DNA of 64,000 nt from an uncultured Olsenella sp. (GCA_934660915.1 CAKUIF010000001.1:62001-126000), one strand, 5' to 3'; shown: positions 7,332 to 15,916, numbered from the stretch's first letter. The notes: generated from the sequence alone by a model not told the origin. Made by a program: numbers and translations.

Positions 7332-9589
7332 TGCAGCGCTTCTTTGCATTCATAAAGAGGGACGCCAAGCACGTCTTCGCCAACGTCATCAGCCTCGTCG
7401 TCGTTGTCGGCATGATCGTGGTGCCGAGCTTCTACGCCTGGTTCAACATCGCCGGCAGCTGGGACCCCTACGGCAACACCAAGAACCTCAAGGTGGCCGT
7501 CGCCAACTCCGACGCCGGCTATACGGGCGATCTCATCCCCATCACGCTCAACATGGGCGAGCGCATGACCTCCTCGCTCACCGAGTCCACCTCCATCGGC
7601 TACACGGTGACCACCGAGGAGCAGGCCATCGAGGGCGTCCAGAGCGGCGAGTACTACGCGGCCATCGTGTTCCCCGCCGACTTCACGACCAACATGATGA
7701 GCGTGCTCTCCAGCTCGCCGACCAAGCCCAAGGTGCTCTTCTACCAGAACGAGAAGGCCAACGCCATCGCGCAGATCGTGACCAACAAGGCATCGACCGC
7801 CGTTCAGCAGGACATCGACCAGTCCTTCGCCGAGTCCGTGACCAACGTGGGCGCGGGCGTGCTCGACGAGCTGACGGGCTACCTCGACGACGACAAGCTC
7901 GTCGAGTTCACCGGCAAGCTCAACGATGCCGTGGGCGACGCCCAGGCGAGCCTTACCGAAACGGCCGCGAACACCCGCAGCTTCGCGAGCATCCTCGACT
8001 CGACGACGGCGCTTCTTGGCAACGGCACGTCGGGCGCGAGCGACTCCGTTTCCGCGACGGACGGCGTGGGCGACGCGCTGCGCGACACCGCGGGCAACGT
8101 CCGCACGCTCGGCGACGCCGTCAACGGCGCGACCGACTCCGTGAACTCCGCGCTCGAGCGCAGCCAGGCGAGCATGGATGACGTGAGGAAGTCCATCGAC
8201 GACGCCTTCGACCAGGCGGGATCTGCCGCAGGCTCCTCGAAGGAGGCGCTCGAGTCCGCCGCGGCCACCGTCGACGGCCAGATCGCTGAGCTCGACAAGC
8301 TGCTCGCGGCGCTCGGCGACTCCGACACGCTGGCCCACACCTGGTACGAGTCGTGGGACAACGGTGCCGACCCCGGCTTCACCGGCCAGATCGGCGTCTC
8401 GCGCGACGACGTCTACACCGCCTACGTGACCATCGACGGGCTGAACAGCAGCGTGACGAACCTGCGCGCTTCTTTGCAGGACCTCTCCGACGGCCTGCGC
8501 AAGACCGCGGGCGACATCGACGGTGCCGCCACCGACGCCGCCGCGTCAAAGAAAGAGCTCGAGGACCTCGTCGACTCCGCCAAGAGCGGGATCGGGCAGG
8601 TCAAGGGCGACTTCGAGGGCGACCTCAAGAACAGCCTGACCTCGCTCGCGTCAAAGATCGACGCCGCCGCGAGCGACGCCGACGCCATCGGCTCCTCCAT
8701 CCAGACCACGCTCGACTCCGTGAACGGCACCGCCGCCATCGCCGCAGGCGACCTTACGAGCGCCAAGGATGGGATCATGACCGCCGCCAACTCGCTCGAT
8801 GCGGCCGCCGCCAAGCTCGGCGAGCTCAACGGCTCGCTCAGCGACGCGCTGGCCTCCGGCGACATGGACACGATCCGCGCCATTCTTTCCAGCGGCTCGG
8901 CCGCGCTCGGCGACTTCATCTCGGAGCCAGTGAGCGTCGACCGCCAGGCCATCTACCCCATCGAGAACAACGGCAGCGCGATGGCGCCGTTCTACACCAC
9001 GCTGGCCATCTGGATCGGCGGCGTCGTGCTCGCCGCGCTCGTCAAGTGCAACCCGAGCGAGGAGGCCGTCCGCGAGACGGCCGCAAAGCCGCGCCACTCC
9101 TACCTCGGCCGCCTCGTGTTCTTCGTGGCCGTCGGCTTCGCGCAGTCGCTGCTGATCCTGCTCGGCGACCTGTTCTTCCTGGGCGTCCAGTGCGCCCACC
9201 CCGTGCTCTTCGTGCTCGCGGGGCTCATGGCATCGCTCGTGTTCGTGAACATCATCTACGCGCTCACGGCGAGCTTCGGCGACGTGGGCAAGGCCATCGC
9301 CGTCGTGCTCATGGTCATCCAGGTCGCGGGCTCGGGCGGCACCTTCCCGGTGCAGATGCTGCCTGAGGGCTTCTTCCAGGCTGCCTACCCGTTCCTGCCG
9401 TTCGTCCACTCCGAGAACGCCATGCGCGCGGCGATGTTCGGTATCTACAACGGCGATTTCTGGGTCGAGCTCGGCACACTCGCTGCCTACCTCGTGCCGG
9501 CGCTTCTGCTGGGCCTCGTGCTCAGGAAGCCGGTCATGCGGCTGAACGAGTGGGTCGAGGAGAAGCTCGAGTCCACGAAGCTGATGTAG
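7331..9589 (+). CDS. YhgE/Pip family membrane protein (second of pair)
   Basis: A 752-residue paralogue of the preceding protein with the same order: N-terminal helix ending FYAWFNIAGSWDPYGNT, a long Ala/Ser/Asp-rich extracytoplasmic region with coiled-coil character, then the C-terminal membrane block (IYPIENNGSAMAPFYTTLAIWIGG onward). The ATG at 7331 overlaps the upstream stop by one base (TGATG) and follows GGGAGG, so translation is probably coupled. The two may form a heteromeric complex, since each has one half-typical set of helices. The tetR gene likely controls both. A strong terminator follows. Confidence 0.88.
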   Translation: MQRFFAFIKRDAKHVFANVISLVVVVGMIVVPSFYAWFNIAGSWDPYGNTKNLKVAVANSDAGYTGDLIPITLNMGERMTSSLTESTSIGYTVTTEEQAIEGVQSGEYYAAIVFPADFTTNMMSVLSSSPTKPKVLFYQNEKANAIAQIVTNKASTAVQQDIDQSFAESVTNVGAGVLDELTGYLDDDKLVEFTGKLNDAVGDAQASLTETAANTRSFASILDSTTALLGNGTSGASDSVSATDGVGDALRDTAGNVRTLGDAVNGATDSVNSALERSQASMDDVRKSIDDAFDQAGSAAGSSKEALESAAATVDGQIAELDKLLAALGDSDTLAHTWYESWDNGADPGFTGQIGVSRDDVYTAYVTIDGLNSSVTNLRASLQDLSDGLRKTAGDIDGAATDAAASKKELEDLVDSAKSGIGQVKGDFEGDLKNSLTSLASKIDAAASDADAIGSSIQTTLDSVNGTAAIAAGDLTSAKDGIMTAANSLDAAAAKLGELNGSLSDALASGDMDTIRAILSSGSAALGDFISEPVSVDRQAIYPIENNGSAMAPFYTTLAIWIGGVVLAALVKCNPSEEAVRETAAKPRHSYLGRLVFFVAVGFAQSLLILLGDLFFLGVQCAHPVLFVLAGLMASLVFVNIIYALTASFGDVGKAIAVVLMVIQVAGSGGTFPVQMLPEGFFQAAYPFLPFVHSENAMRAAMFGIYNGDFWVELGTLAAYLVPALLLGLVLRKPVMRLNEWVEEKLESTKLM

Positions 9590-9599
9590 CGCTCGCTCA

Positions 9600-9630
9600 A
9601 AGCCCCGGTCGTGCGGCCGGGGCTTTTTTC
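9600..9630 (+). terminator. Rho-independent terminator after YhgE/Pip operon
   Basis: AAGCCCCGG and CCGGGGCTT form the stem around a short loop and are followed directly by a run of six T. Confidence 0.92.
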
Positions 9631-9679
9631 GTGGCGGGGTTGCGCGCGGGGAGCGGGGGGCGGCTGCGTGGATCCCGGC

Positions 9680-9917
9680 TGCGCGGGAATCCGGGAGCGT
9701 CGGTAATTGGCAAGCTCGGCTGCGCGGAAATCGCCGACCGTCGGTACCGACGCTCCCCCATTCCGGCGCAGAGCACCGCCCGGTTTACCGACGCTCCCGA
9801 TTTCCGACGCAGCGCGCCGTCCGGTTTACCGACGCTCCCTCATTTCCGCGCCTCTTCGCCCCGGCCGCCAACAAGAAACCCACACACATACCGACGCTCC
9901 CCGTTTTTCGCGCAGAC
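9680..9917. repeat. Inverted repeat array, left of nuclease B
   Basis: Six copies of a unit with core TTACCGACGCTCCC and tail CGCGCAG. Two are on the minus strand (cores at 9701 and 9742), then four on the plus strand (ACCG at 9746, 9787, 9828, 9890). The middle pair abut as a palindrome at GGTACC. Spacing between successive same-strand copies is 41, 41, 41 and 62 bp. The same unit in the same order recurs downstream of the nuclease gene. Spacers do not code. Confidence 0.9.
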
Positions 9918-9974
9918 CTCCCAGCGGCAACCTCGCACCATTGACCTCGCACTTCTTTTCAACCTGCCCAGACA

Positions 9975-10076
9975 CCGCCAGTCTGCCGCCAGCATTCCGA
10001 CAGCATTCCGCAAGAGAAAATTAACTTTTTCATGCTTCTCGATTGATTCTTGGCGGGGATTGCCTAAAGTCGGGCC
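9975..10076 (+). promoter_or_regulatory. Tandem 11-bp elements and leaderless promoter of nuclease B
   Basis: Four contiguous 11-mers, CCGCCAGTCTG, CCGCCAGCATT, CCGACAGCATT and the decayed CCGCAAGAGAA, span 9975-10018. Downstream are TTGATT (10043) and TAAAGT (10065-10070) with a 16-bp spacer. Only 6 nt separate the -10 box from the ATG, so the mRNA is probably leaderless. The 11-mer is shared with the genes at 170 and 31306. Confidence 0.6.
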
Positions 10077-11114
10077 ATGGATATCGTGATCTCGCATATG
10101 GCTGCGCTCCAGGTCATTCGCCAGCCCTACTTCACTCGTCGCCTGGCTGCGGCGGAGCTCTGCCCAACGGACATCCCCGGTCGCCTTCCCTCGGCCTCCG
10201 AGCTGAGCGAGGCCCGAGAGTCCCTCGGGCAGCTCTCCGGCATCGAGGGCGAGCTCGGTCTGCTCGTCTCAAGCAGGCGCGGGACCCATGCCTGCGACGG
10301 CGCGCGGCCCCACGTCCTGTCGGGCGGCCTGCCCGCCGGCGCCCTCGTCCAAGTGGCGCCCGGCGTGAGGTGTGTCTCTCCCCTTCTGCTTCCCCTGCTT
10401 ATGGCGCCCAAACTGAGCGAGGAGGAGATGCTCATGCTCCTCTCCGAGCTCATGGGCCTCTTCAACGTGGCAAACGGCGCAAAGAAGGGCCTCGTGCAAA
10501 GGGACCGCCCCATAGCATCCCCCGAGGCGATTCATTACTTCCTCTCCGCGATGGGGAGGCCCATGTGGTCCGCAAAGCTCGAGCGTCTTGTGGGCATGGT
10601 CCCCGTGAGGGCGGCGTCGCCGCCCGAGGCGCAGCTCTACCTGCGCGCATCCGGCAAGTTCGCGCACGGCGGGTACGGGATCTCGAGCGCGTTGCTCAAC
10701 GACCCAGTCGAGCTCGCCGAGCTCGGCGGCGATGCGTCGACGACGAGGATCCGCAAGCCGGACCTCTTGGTGAGCGCCACGGGTGAGGCGGCCGCCGCGG
10801 GAGTTAGGGGCGCGTGCCTCGACTACATGGGCGCCGAATGGCACAGCTCGGCGCTGGCGATCAAGAACGACGCGCTGAGGCGAAACGAGCTTCTTGCCGC
10901 CGGGTACGTCCCCTTCGAGATCTTCAGCGAGCAGTTCGACAGCATCGACTACATGGACGACCTCATGGCGAGCGTCCGCGACGTCGCCGGCTTGCCCCGG
11001 CGGAGGATGACGAGGGCGCGGGCCGTGTCCGAGCGGGCTGCGCGAGAGGAGTTTTGGGCAAGGCTACGCGCCGTCGACATGCGGGCATGGACGAGCAGGG
11101 ACGATTTGAGGTAG
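10077..11114 (+). CDS. PD-(D/E)XK/Vsr-like nuclease-domain protein (paralogue B)
   Basis: A 345-residue protein with no close named family. The C-terminal third has Vsr/DUF559-like nuclease features: SPPEAQL (Glu184), KPDLL (227-231), CLDYMGAEWH (Asp249, His256), and KNDALRRNELLAAG (Asp265, Arg269, Asn270). The N-terminal 180 residues resemble the sensor part of actinobacterial AbiEi/DUF559 proteins: LPAGALVQVAPGVRCVSP, then LSELMGLFN. Its start (VISHMAALQVIR) and layout are shared with the proteins at 170 and 31306. Repeat arrays of one sequence family flank it on both sides. There is no ribosome binding site and the -10 box is 6 nt from the ATG. Nuclease activity and any link to the repeats are inferred. 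Confidence 0.75.
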   Translation: MDIVISHMAALQVIRQPYFTRRLAAAELCPTDIPGRLPSASELSEARESLGQLSGIEGELGLLVSSRRGTHACDGARPHVLSGGLPAGALVQVAPGVRCVSPLLLPLLMAPKLSEEEMLMLLSELMGLFNVANGAKKGLVQRDRPIASPEAIHYFLSAMGRPMWSAKLERLVGMVPVRAASPPEAQLYLRASGKFAHGGYGISSALLNDPVELAELGGDASTTRIRKPDLLVSATGEAAAAGVRGACLDYMGAEWHSSALAIKNDALRRNELLAAGYVPFEIFSEQFDSIDYMDDLMASVRDVAGLPRRRMTRARAVSERAAREEFWARLRAVDMRAWTSRDDLR

Positions 11115-11158
11115 CCCTTCTTGCCAAGAGCGCCGCCGGGGATGATGCGCTGAGGGCG

Positions 11159-11436
11159 CTGCGCGGGAATCGGGGAGCGTCGGTAATTCGGTCGGTTCGC
11201 TGCGCCAAATACCGGGAGCGTCGGTAATTGGCGACGGGCGTTCGACGCCATTCTTGCCCCTTTGCGCGGGAATCGCCGACCGTCAGTACCGACGCTCCCC
11301 CATTCCCGCGCGGGGCAGGGACATGGGCTACCGACGGTCCCGGTTTCCCGCGCAGTGGCCACGCCGGTTTACCGACGGTCCCGGTTTCCCGCGCGCGGCG
11401 GCTGCCGGATTACCGACGCTCCCCGATTCCCGCGCA
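11159..11436. repeat. Inverted repeat array, right of nuclease B
   Basis: Seven copies of the TTACCGACGCTCCC unit: three minus (cores at 11181, 11222, 11284), then four plus (ACCG at 11288, 11330, 11371, 11412). Spacing is 41, 62, then 42, 41, 41 bp. The outermost minus and plus copies (11161 and 11410 regions) are exact inverse complements over about 27 bp. Some units carry GACGGTCCC instead of GACGCTCCC, and these variants occur on both arms. Confidence 0.9.
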
Positions 11437-11521
11437 CCGCACCTACCCGCGAGCAGCCCTCAAGCCACCTGCGACCATCGCGAGGGTCTACCATAGTGCC
11501 CACGCGACCTAAGGAGAAGAC

Positions 11522-12550
11522 ATGACCGCACCCATCCCCGTGATCGACCTTCACTGCGACACCGCCGACCGCATCGCCTGGCAGACCCTCCCCGCCGACA
11601 TCCGCGCCACGCTCAACCACGACTTCTACAACCTCACCGACCTCGCGAACCCCGCCGGCTGCCGTGAGCTCGCCCAAAACCACGGGCACGTCTCGCTCGA
11701 GAAGATCGGCTCCACGCCTTGGGCCCAGTGCTTCGCGTGCTACATCCCCGACGGCCTCACGCCCGAGCAGTCGATCGTCTTCGAGGCGCACGTCAACGAC
11801 TACATGCGCGACCAGTTGGCAATAAACCCGCAGGTCAAGGCTGCTCGCACCGCCGACGACGTCGAGGGCGTCCTCGAGGCGGGCGGCGTGTGCGCCATCC
11901 GCACGATCGAGAACGCGCGCCTCTTTGCCGCCGATCCCGCGCTCGTCGAGAAGCTGGCGGCCGACGGCCTCGTCATGGCGTCGCTCTCCTGGAACGCGCC
12001 CGGCCCGCTGGCCAGCGGCAACGACTCGCACGAGGGCCTCTCGGCCATCGGCGCCGAGGTGATGTCGAGGATGGAGCGCTCCCGCGTGGCGCTCGACGTC
12101 AGCCACCTTAACGACGAGTCGCTCGCCGACGTCCTCGCCCGCGCGACGCGCCCCCTGTGCGCGAGCCACTCGAACTCGCGCGCCGTCTGCGGCCACCCGA
12201 GAAACCTCACCGACGACCAGTTCCGCGCCGTCATGGCCACAGGCGGCGTCGCCGGCCTCAACTACTGCGCAGGCTTCATCGTCGAGGGCGCCTGGAGCGG
12301 CGATGATGCCGCCGGCGTCACGTTCGAGCAGGTCGCGGCCCACGTCGAGCACTGGCTCGACATCGGCGGCGAGGACGCTGTGGCGCTCGGCGGCGACCTC
12401 GACGGCTCCACCGTGCCCGAGTTCCTCAACGGCGCCGACAAGGTCCCGGCCTTCCAGGAGCTGCTCGTTTCCCGCTTCGGCCGCGAGATCACCGAGAAGA
12501 TCTGCTACCGCAACGCCGTCGCGTTCCTCCGCCGCGTCCAGGAGAACTAA
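11522..12550 (+). CDS. Membrane dipeptidase, peptidase family M19
   Basis: A 342-residue zinc dipeptidase of family M19 (renal dipeptidase-like), which hydrolyses dipeptides, often with broad stereospecificity. The metal-binding HCD motif is at residues 11-13 (VIDLHCDTADR). Next come the Glu region (ALDVSHLNDESLADV), SHSNSRAVCGHPRNL near 220, and the closing GGDLDGST near 295. There is no signal peptide, so the enzyme is probably cytoplasmic. A clear AAGGAG lies before the ATG. The gene stands alone, between the nuclease B array and a short array at 12561. Confidence 0.92.
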   Translation: MTAPIPVIDLHCDTADRIAWQTLPADIRATLNHDFYNLTDLANPAGCRELAQNHGHVSLEKIGSTPWAQCFACYIPDGLTPEQSIVFEAHVNDYMRDQLAINPQVKAARTADDVEGVLEAGGVCAIRTIENARLFAADPALVEKLAADGLVMASLSWNAPGPLASGNDSHEGLSAIGAEVMSRMERSRVALDVSHLNDESLADVLARATRPLCASHSNSRAVCGHPRNLTDDQFRAVMATGGVAGLNYCAGFIVEGAWSGDDAAGVTFEQVAAHVEHWLDIGGEDAVALGGDLDGSTVPEFLNGADKVPAFQELLVSRFGREITEKICYRNAVAFLRRVQEN

Positions 12551-12560
12551 CGGCGCCTGA

Positions 12561-12657
12561 GCTAAGAAACCCTCACGTCTGGCGACGGTTTCGCCCAGAC
12601 GTGAGGGTTTCTTAGCAAGAAGGGCCACGGCGCGCCCAGACGTCAGGTTTTCTTGGC
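12561..12657. repeat. Three-unit inverted repeat array (orphan)
   Basis: One plus copy (GCTAAGAAACCCTCACG..., 12561-12585) and two minus copies (ending 12616 and 12657). The first minus copy is an almost exact inverse complement of the plus copy, and the two minus copies are 41 bp apart. The unit shares its GCTAAGAAACC end with the arrays around nuclease C but differs beyond it. It may also terminate the dipeptidase transcript. Confidence 0.85.
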
Positions 12658-12746
12658 AGCAACCGCCACGCGGGCGACCGCAGCGCCCTTCTGGCCGTAT
12701 ACTTATAGCGTATGTGAATCACCACCACCTGACCTGAGGAGATCCC

Positions 12747-14231
12747 ATGTCAGACCAGCAAGTCCGCGTCCGTTTCGCGCCCTCCCCGACCGGCAAGCTC
12801 CACGTCGGCGGCGCCCGCACGGCCATCTACAACTGGGCTTTTGCCCGCGCGAACAACGGCGTCTTCATCCTGCGCATCGACGACACCGACCCCACCCGCT
12901 CCACCGAGGAGAACACGCAGATCATCCTGCGCGCCATGCGTTGGCTCGGCCTCGACTGGGACGAGGGCCCCGAGGTCGGCGGCGACTTCGGCCCCTATAA
13001 GCAGACCGAGCGCCTCGACCTCTACCGCCAGGCCGCCCAGAAGCTCTGGGACGAGGGCCGCGCCTACCCCTGCTTCTGCACCCCCGAGCAGCTTGCCGCC
13101 GACAAGAAGGCCGCCCAGGACCGCAAGGACCCCTTCCAGGGCTACCAGCGCCGCTGCCGCGACATCGACCCTGCCGAGGCCAAGCGCCGCATCGAGGCCG
13201 GCGAGCCCTACGTCCTGCGCATCAAGGTCCCGCTCGACCGCGGCGACGTCGTGGTCCACGACGCGGTCCACGGCGACGTGACCTTCAATGCCCGCGAGCT
13301 CGACGACTTCGTCATCTTCCGCTCCGACGGCACCCCCACCTACAACTTCGCGACCGTCGTCGACGACGCCATGATGGGCATCACCCACGTCATCCGCGGC
13401 GACGACCACCTCTCCAACACCCCGCGCCAGGTCATGGTCTACGAGGCGCTCGGCGCCCCCGTGCCCACCTTCGCCCACATCTCGATGATCCTGGGCGCCG
13501 ACGGCAAGAAGCTCTCCAAGCGCCACGGCGCGACCAACGTCGAGGAGTACCGCGACGCCGGCTACCTCTCCGACGCCTTCGTCAACTACCTGGCACTTCT
13601 TGGCTGGTCGCTCGACGGCGACACGACCATCGTCCCGCGCGACGTCCTGGCCTCGCAGTTCAGCCTCGACCACGTGTCCAAGAACCCGGCGACCTTCGAC
13701 CCCAAGAAGCTCGACTGGATCCAGGCGGAGTACATCCGCTCGATGAGCGACGCCGAGTTCGCCGACGAGGTCATGGTGCCCGAGCTCCACGAGGCCGGCC
13801 TCGTCCCCGGCGGCGTCGAGTACGACGAGGCCTGGGTCGACGCGCTGGCCGCCATCGTGAAGCCCCGCACCAAGTTCCCGGCCGACGTCGTCACCGTGGC
13901 CGCGCCCGTCTTTGCCACCGCCGAGACCCTCGAGTTCGACGAGAAGTCCGTGGCCAAGGGCCTCGCCAAGGAGGGCATGGGCGCCGTGCTCGACGCTGCC
14001 CGCGAGGCGCTCGCGGCGCTGCCCGCTGACGGCTGGACGCCCGAGGCCATCGACGGCGCCCTCGAGCCCCTGCCCGAGGCCCTCGACCTCAAGAAGCGCG
14101 TGGTCTTCCAGGCCGTGCGCGTTGCCGAGTGCGGCAACATGGTCTCCCCGCCGCTCGGCGAGACCATGGCCCTCATCGGCCGCGACGACTGCCTCGCGCG
14201 CATCGACCACGCCCGCGCGCTCGCGCTTTAA
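12747..14231 (+). CDS. gltX: Glutamyl-tRNA synthetase
   Basis: A class I aminoacyl-tRNA synthetase of 494 residues that charges tRNA-Glu. The HIGH-type motif is in PSPTGKLHVGGART (residues 10-23) and the KMSKS-type motif in DGKKLSKRHGA near residue 250. FRSDGTPTYNFATVVDDAMMGITHVIRGDDH is typical of the GlxRS fold. The C-terminal anticodon-binding region is complete. The start follows GAGGAG, and TATACTTATAGC-like promoter sequence lies near 12699. No glutaminyl-tRNA synthetase is in the window, so a non-discriminating role cannot be judged. Confidence 0.97.
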   Translation: MSDQQVRVRFAPSPTGKLHVGGARTAIYNWAFARANNGVFILRIDDTDPTRSTEENTQIILRAMRWLGLDWDEGPEVGGDFGPYKQTERLDLYRQAAQKLWDEGRAYPCFCTPEQLAADKKAAQDRKDPFQGYQRRCRDIDPAEAKRRIEAGEPYVLRIKVPLDRGDVVVHDAVHGDVTFNARELDDFVIFRSDGTPTYNFATVVDDAMMGITHVIRGDDHLSNTPRQVMVYEALGAPVPTFAHISMILGADGKKLSKRHGATNVEEYRDAGYLSDAFVNYLALLGWSLDGDTTIVPRDVLASQFSLDHVSKNPATFDPKKLDWIQAEYIRSMSDAEFADEVMVPELHEAGLVPGGVEYDEAWVDALAAIVKPRTKFPADVVTVAAPVFATAETLEFDEKSVAKGLAKEGMGAVLDAAREALAALPADGWTPEAIDGALEPLPEALDLKKRVVFQAVRVAECGNMVSPPLGETMALIGRDDCLARIDHARALAL

Positions 14232-14243
14232 CGAAAAATAGCC

Positions 14244-14283
14244 GGCAAGAAGGGCATGACGCCAAAGTTTCGCCCTTCTTGCC
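14244..14283. terminator. Hairpin between gltX and the cupin gene
   Basis: GGCAAGAAGGGC (14244-14255) and its exact inverse complement (14272-14283) form a 12-bp stem. No U-run follows, so this may be a weak terminator or a processing site. The arms carry the CTTCTTGCC motif that recurs throughout the window. Confidence 0.5.
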
Positions 14284-14313
14284 AAAAGCACTTCTTTGCA
14301 GGAAAGGAAGATC

Positions 14314-14655
14314 ATGGTCATCGATTTCGAGCACGAGGACTTCGCCAGCATCCCCAACTTCAAGGGCGGCGAGGGCCACTTCGACGCAAAGATGCACGAC
14401 GACGGCAAGTGCAAGATCATCCGCGGCCGCGTCGAGCCCGGCTGCTCGTCCGGCTACCACCTTCACGAGAAGAACGCCGAGATCATCTACGTGATCGCCG
14501 GCGCCGCGCGCTTCAACTACGACGGCACCGACGAGGTCGTGACCGCCGGCAACGCGCACTACTGCCCCGAGGGCCACAGCCACGCGATGTTCAACGCTAG
14601 CGAGACCAAGCCCTGCGAGGTCTTCTGCGTCGTCCCGGAGCACCACCTGGGCTAG
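14314..14655 (+). CDS. Cupin domain protein
   Basis: A 113-residue single-domain cupin. Motif 1 reads GYHLHEKNAEIIYVIAGAARF (about residues 52-72), giving H-x-H-x(4)-E as metal ligands. Motif 2 is HYCPEGHSHAMFNA near 90. ATG at 14314 follows AAGGAAG, whereas the TTG 18 nt upstream has no site. Small cupins of this kind bind a metal and a small ligand; the substrate is unknown. A strong terminator follows. Confidence 0.85.
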   Translation: MVIDFEHEDFASIPNFKGGEGHFDAKMHDDGKCKIIRGRVEPGCSSGYHLHEKNAEIIYVIAGAARFNYDGTDEVVTAGNAHYCPEGHSHAMFNASETKPCEVFCVVPEHHLG

Positions 14656-14674
14656 GCGCGCAAATCAAATGCCG

Positions 14675-14725
14675 ACGGGCCGCAGGCCGGGGACACTCCA
14701 GTCCCTGACCTGCGGCCCGTTTTTC
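14675..14725 (+). terminator. Rho-independent terminator after cupin gene
   Basis: ACGGGCCGCAGG pairs with CCTGCGGCCCGT (12 bp), with an inner GGGGAC/GTCCC stem, and is followed by five T. Confidence 0.93.
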
Positions 14726-14731
14726 CCGAAG

Positions 14732-15256
14732 CTATGCGCGACGGATCACGAAGAGAAGGTCGAGGACCATCTTGCGCGCGCGGCGGAAGCGCCGGCGGCG
14801 GTAATGATAGAGCTCGACGTCGGAAAAGCCGACCTCGTCCGCGGCGCTCTCGTATCCGCTGGCGGGCAGCCAGTCCTCGTAGAAGCTTCGCCGCGCCTGG
14901 GCGGCGTGGAGCGCCGCCGACGCCTGCAGGCGGAACGGCACATGCACGACGGCGACAATCGTCCCTGCGGGCAGCACAAGGTCCTCAAAGCCCTCCTGGG
15001 GCTTCCCTGCCGCGCTTTCGCGGACCTCATCGCCCATGAAGTAGCGGTATCGGCCATCCTCGGAGGGCTCGCACACCGCGACGGCCGAGACCAGCGGCAT
15101 CTCGCGCTCCGCGACGTCGTTGCGGACGCCGCCGAACTCGCGCGCGAGGCGCGGCCCGTCCTCGAAGACCCTCGCGTCGTCGGTTGTGAGGGAGCGCCCC
15201 CGGAACACGCGCGCGTGCCCGAGGGGCGCCACCTCGACGCTGAGCTTGGACGCCAT
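14732..15256 (-). CDS. GyrI-like small-molecule-binding domain protein
   Basis: A 174-residue protein resembling the GyrI-like (AraC effector-binding/SOUL) domain. It has YRYFMGDEVRE, then the central VPAG/TIVAVVHVPFRLQ strand region, and ends with SFYEDWLPASGYESA...DVELYHY. That C-terminal pattern (E/D-W-L-P-x-S-G-Y-E) is typical of GyrI-like proteins. There is no DNA-binding domain. It starts 9 bp after the pcp stop on the same strand and is probably co-transcribed. Ligand unknown. Confidence 0.7.
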   Translation of the reverse strand: MASKLSVEVAPLGHARVFRGRSLTTDDARVFEDGPRLAREFGGVRNDVAEREMPLVSAVAVCEPSEDGRYRYFMGDEVRESAAGKPQEGFEDLVLPAGTIVAVVHVPFRLQASAALHAAQARRSFYEDWLPASGYESAADEVGFSDVELYHYRRRRFRRARKMVLDLLFVIRRA

Positions 15257-15265
15257 GCCCGGCCC

Positions 15266-15916
15266 TTAGTGCTCGCAGCCGGCGGAGGCCGAGACGATGT
15301 CCTCGCCCTCGTGCTTGACCATGGCCTCGATCATGAGGGTAAGGCCCTCGACGATGCGCTCGAGGCTCATGGACGGCGTGCCGGCCTTGAGGTTGGCGGC
15401 CTGGGAATCCAGGTAGGGCACGTGCACGAAGCCGCCGCGGACGCCCGGGTGACGGTGGTCGAGGGCGTACATGAGGCTGTAGAGGACCTCGTTGCAGCAA
15501 TAGGTGCCGGCGGTGTACGAGACGCCCGCGGGGATGCCCGCCTTCTGGGCGGCCTCGGCCATGGCCTGGACGGGCAGCGTGGCGAAGTAGGCGTCGGGGC
15601 CGTCGGCCTCGAGCTTGGTCGCCAGGGGCTGGAAGCCCTCGTTGTCGGGGATGCGGAAGTTCGCGTAGTTGATGCCGACGAACTCCGGGGTGATCTGGGC
15701 GCGGCCGCCGGCCTGGCCGACGCAGAGCACCATATCGGGCTTCTCGGCGTCGATGGCGGCCTCGACGGCCGCGGGGCCCTTCTTGTAGACGACCGGAATC
15801 TCGACGGCGGCGATGTCTGCGCCGGCGATCTGTTCCGGGAGGCGACGGACGGCCTCGTAGGCAGGGTTGACCTTCTCGCCGCCGAACGGCTGGAAACCAG
15901 TGACCAGGATCTTCAT
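15266..15916 (-). CDS. pcp: Pyroglutamyl-peptidase I
   Basis: A 216-residue cysteine peptidase (family C15) that removes N-terminal pyroglutamate. The N-terminus MKILVTGFQPFGGEKVNPA is characteristic. The catalytic Glu lies in GGRAQITPEFVGINYANFRIPDNEG near residue 80, the Cys in YTAGTYCCNEVLYS near 140, and the His in GGFVHVPYLDSQA near 165. The start follows GAGAGGAA. It lies just downstream of DUF979/DUF969 with a terminator between. That trio often occurs together, hinting at a transported pyroglutamyl compound. Confidence 0.95.
   Translation of the reverse strand: MKILVTGFQPFGGEKVNPAYEAVRRLPEQIAGADIAAVEIPVVYKKGPAAVEAAIDAEKPDMVLCVGQAGGRAQITPEFVGINYANFRIPDNEGFQPLATKLEADGPDAYFATLPVQAMAEAAQKAGIPAGVSYTAGTYCCNEVLYSLMYALDHRHPGVRGGFVHVPYLDSQAANLKAGTPSMSLERIVEGLTLMIEAMVKHEGEDIVSASAGCEH

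Noticed and set aside
9680..11436. CRISPR array reading of the regularly spaced repeats
   Set aside because: Copies occur in both orientations and are imperfect, spacers are under 20 bp, some spacers are shared between arrays, and no cas gene is nearby.
14244..14283. Two-unit repeat array
   Set aside because: Only one simple 12-bp stem with no 41-bp spaced partner; better explained as a gene-end hairpin.
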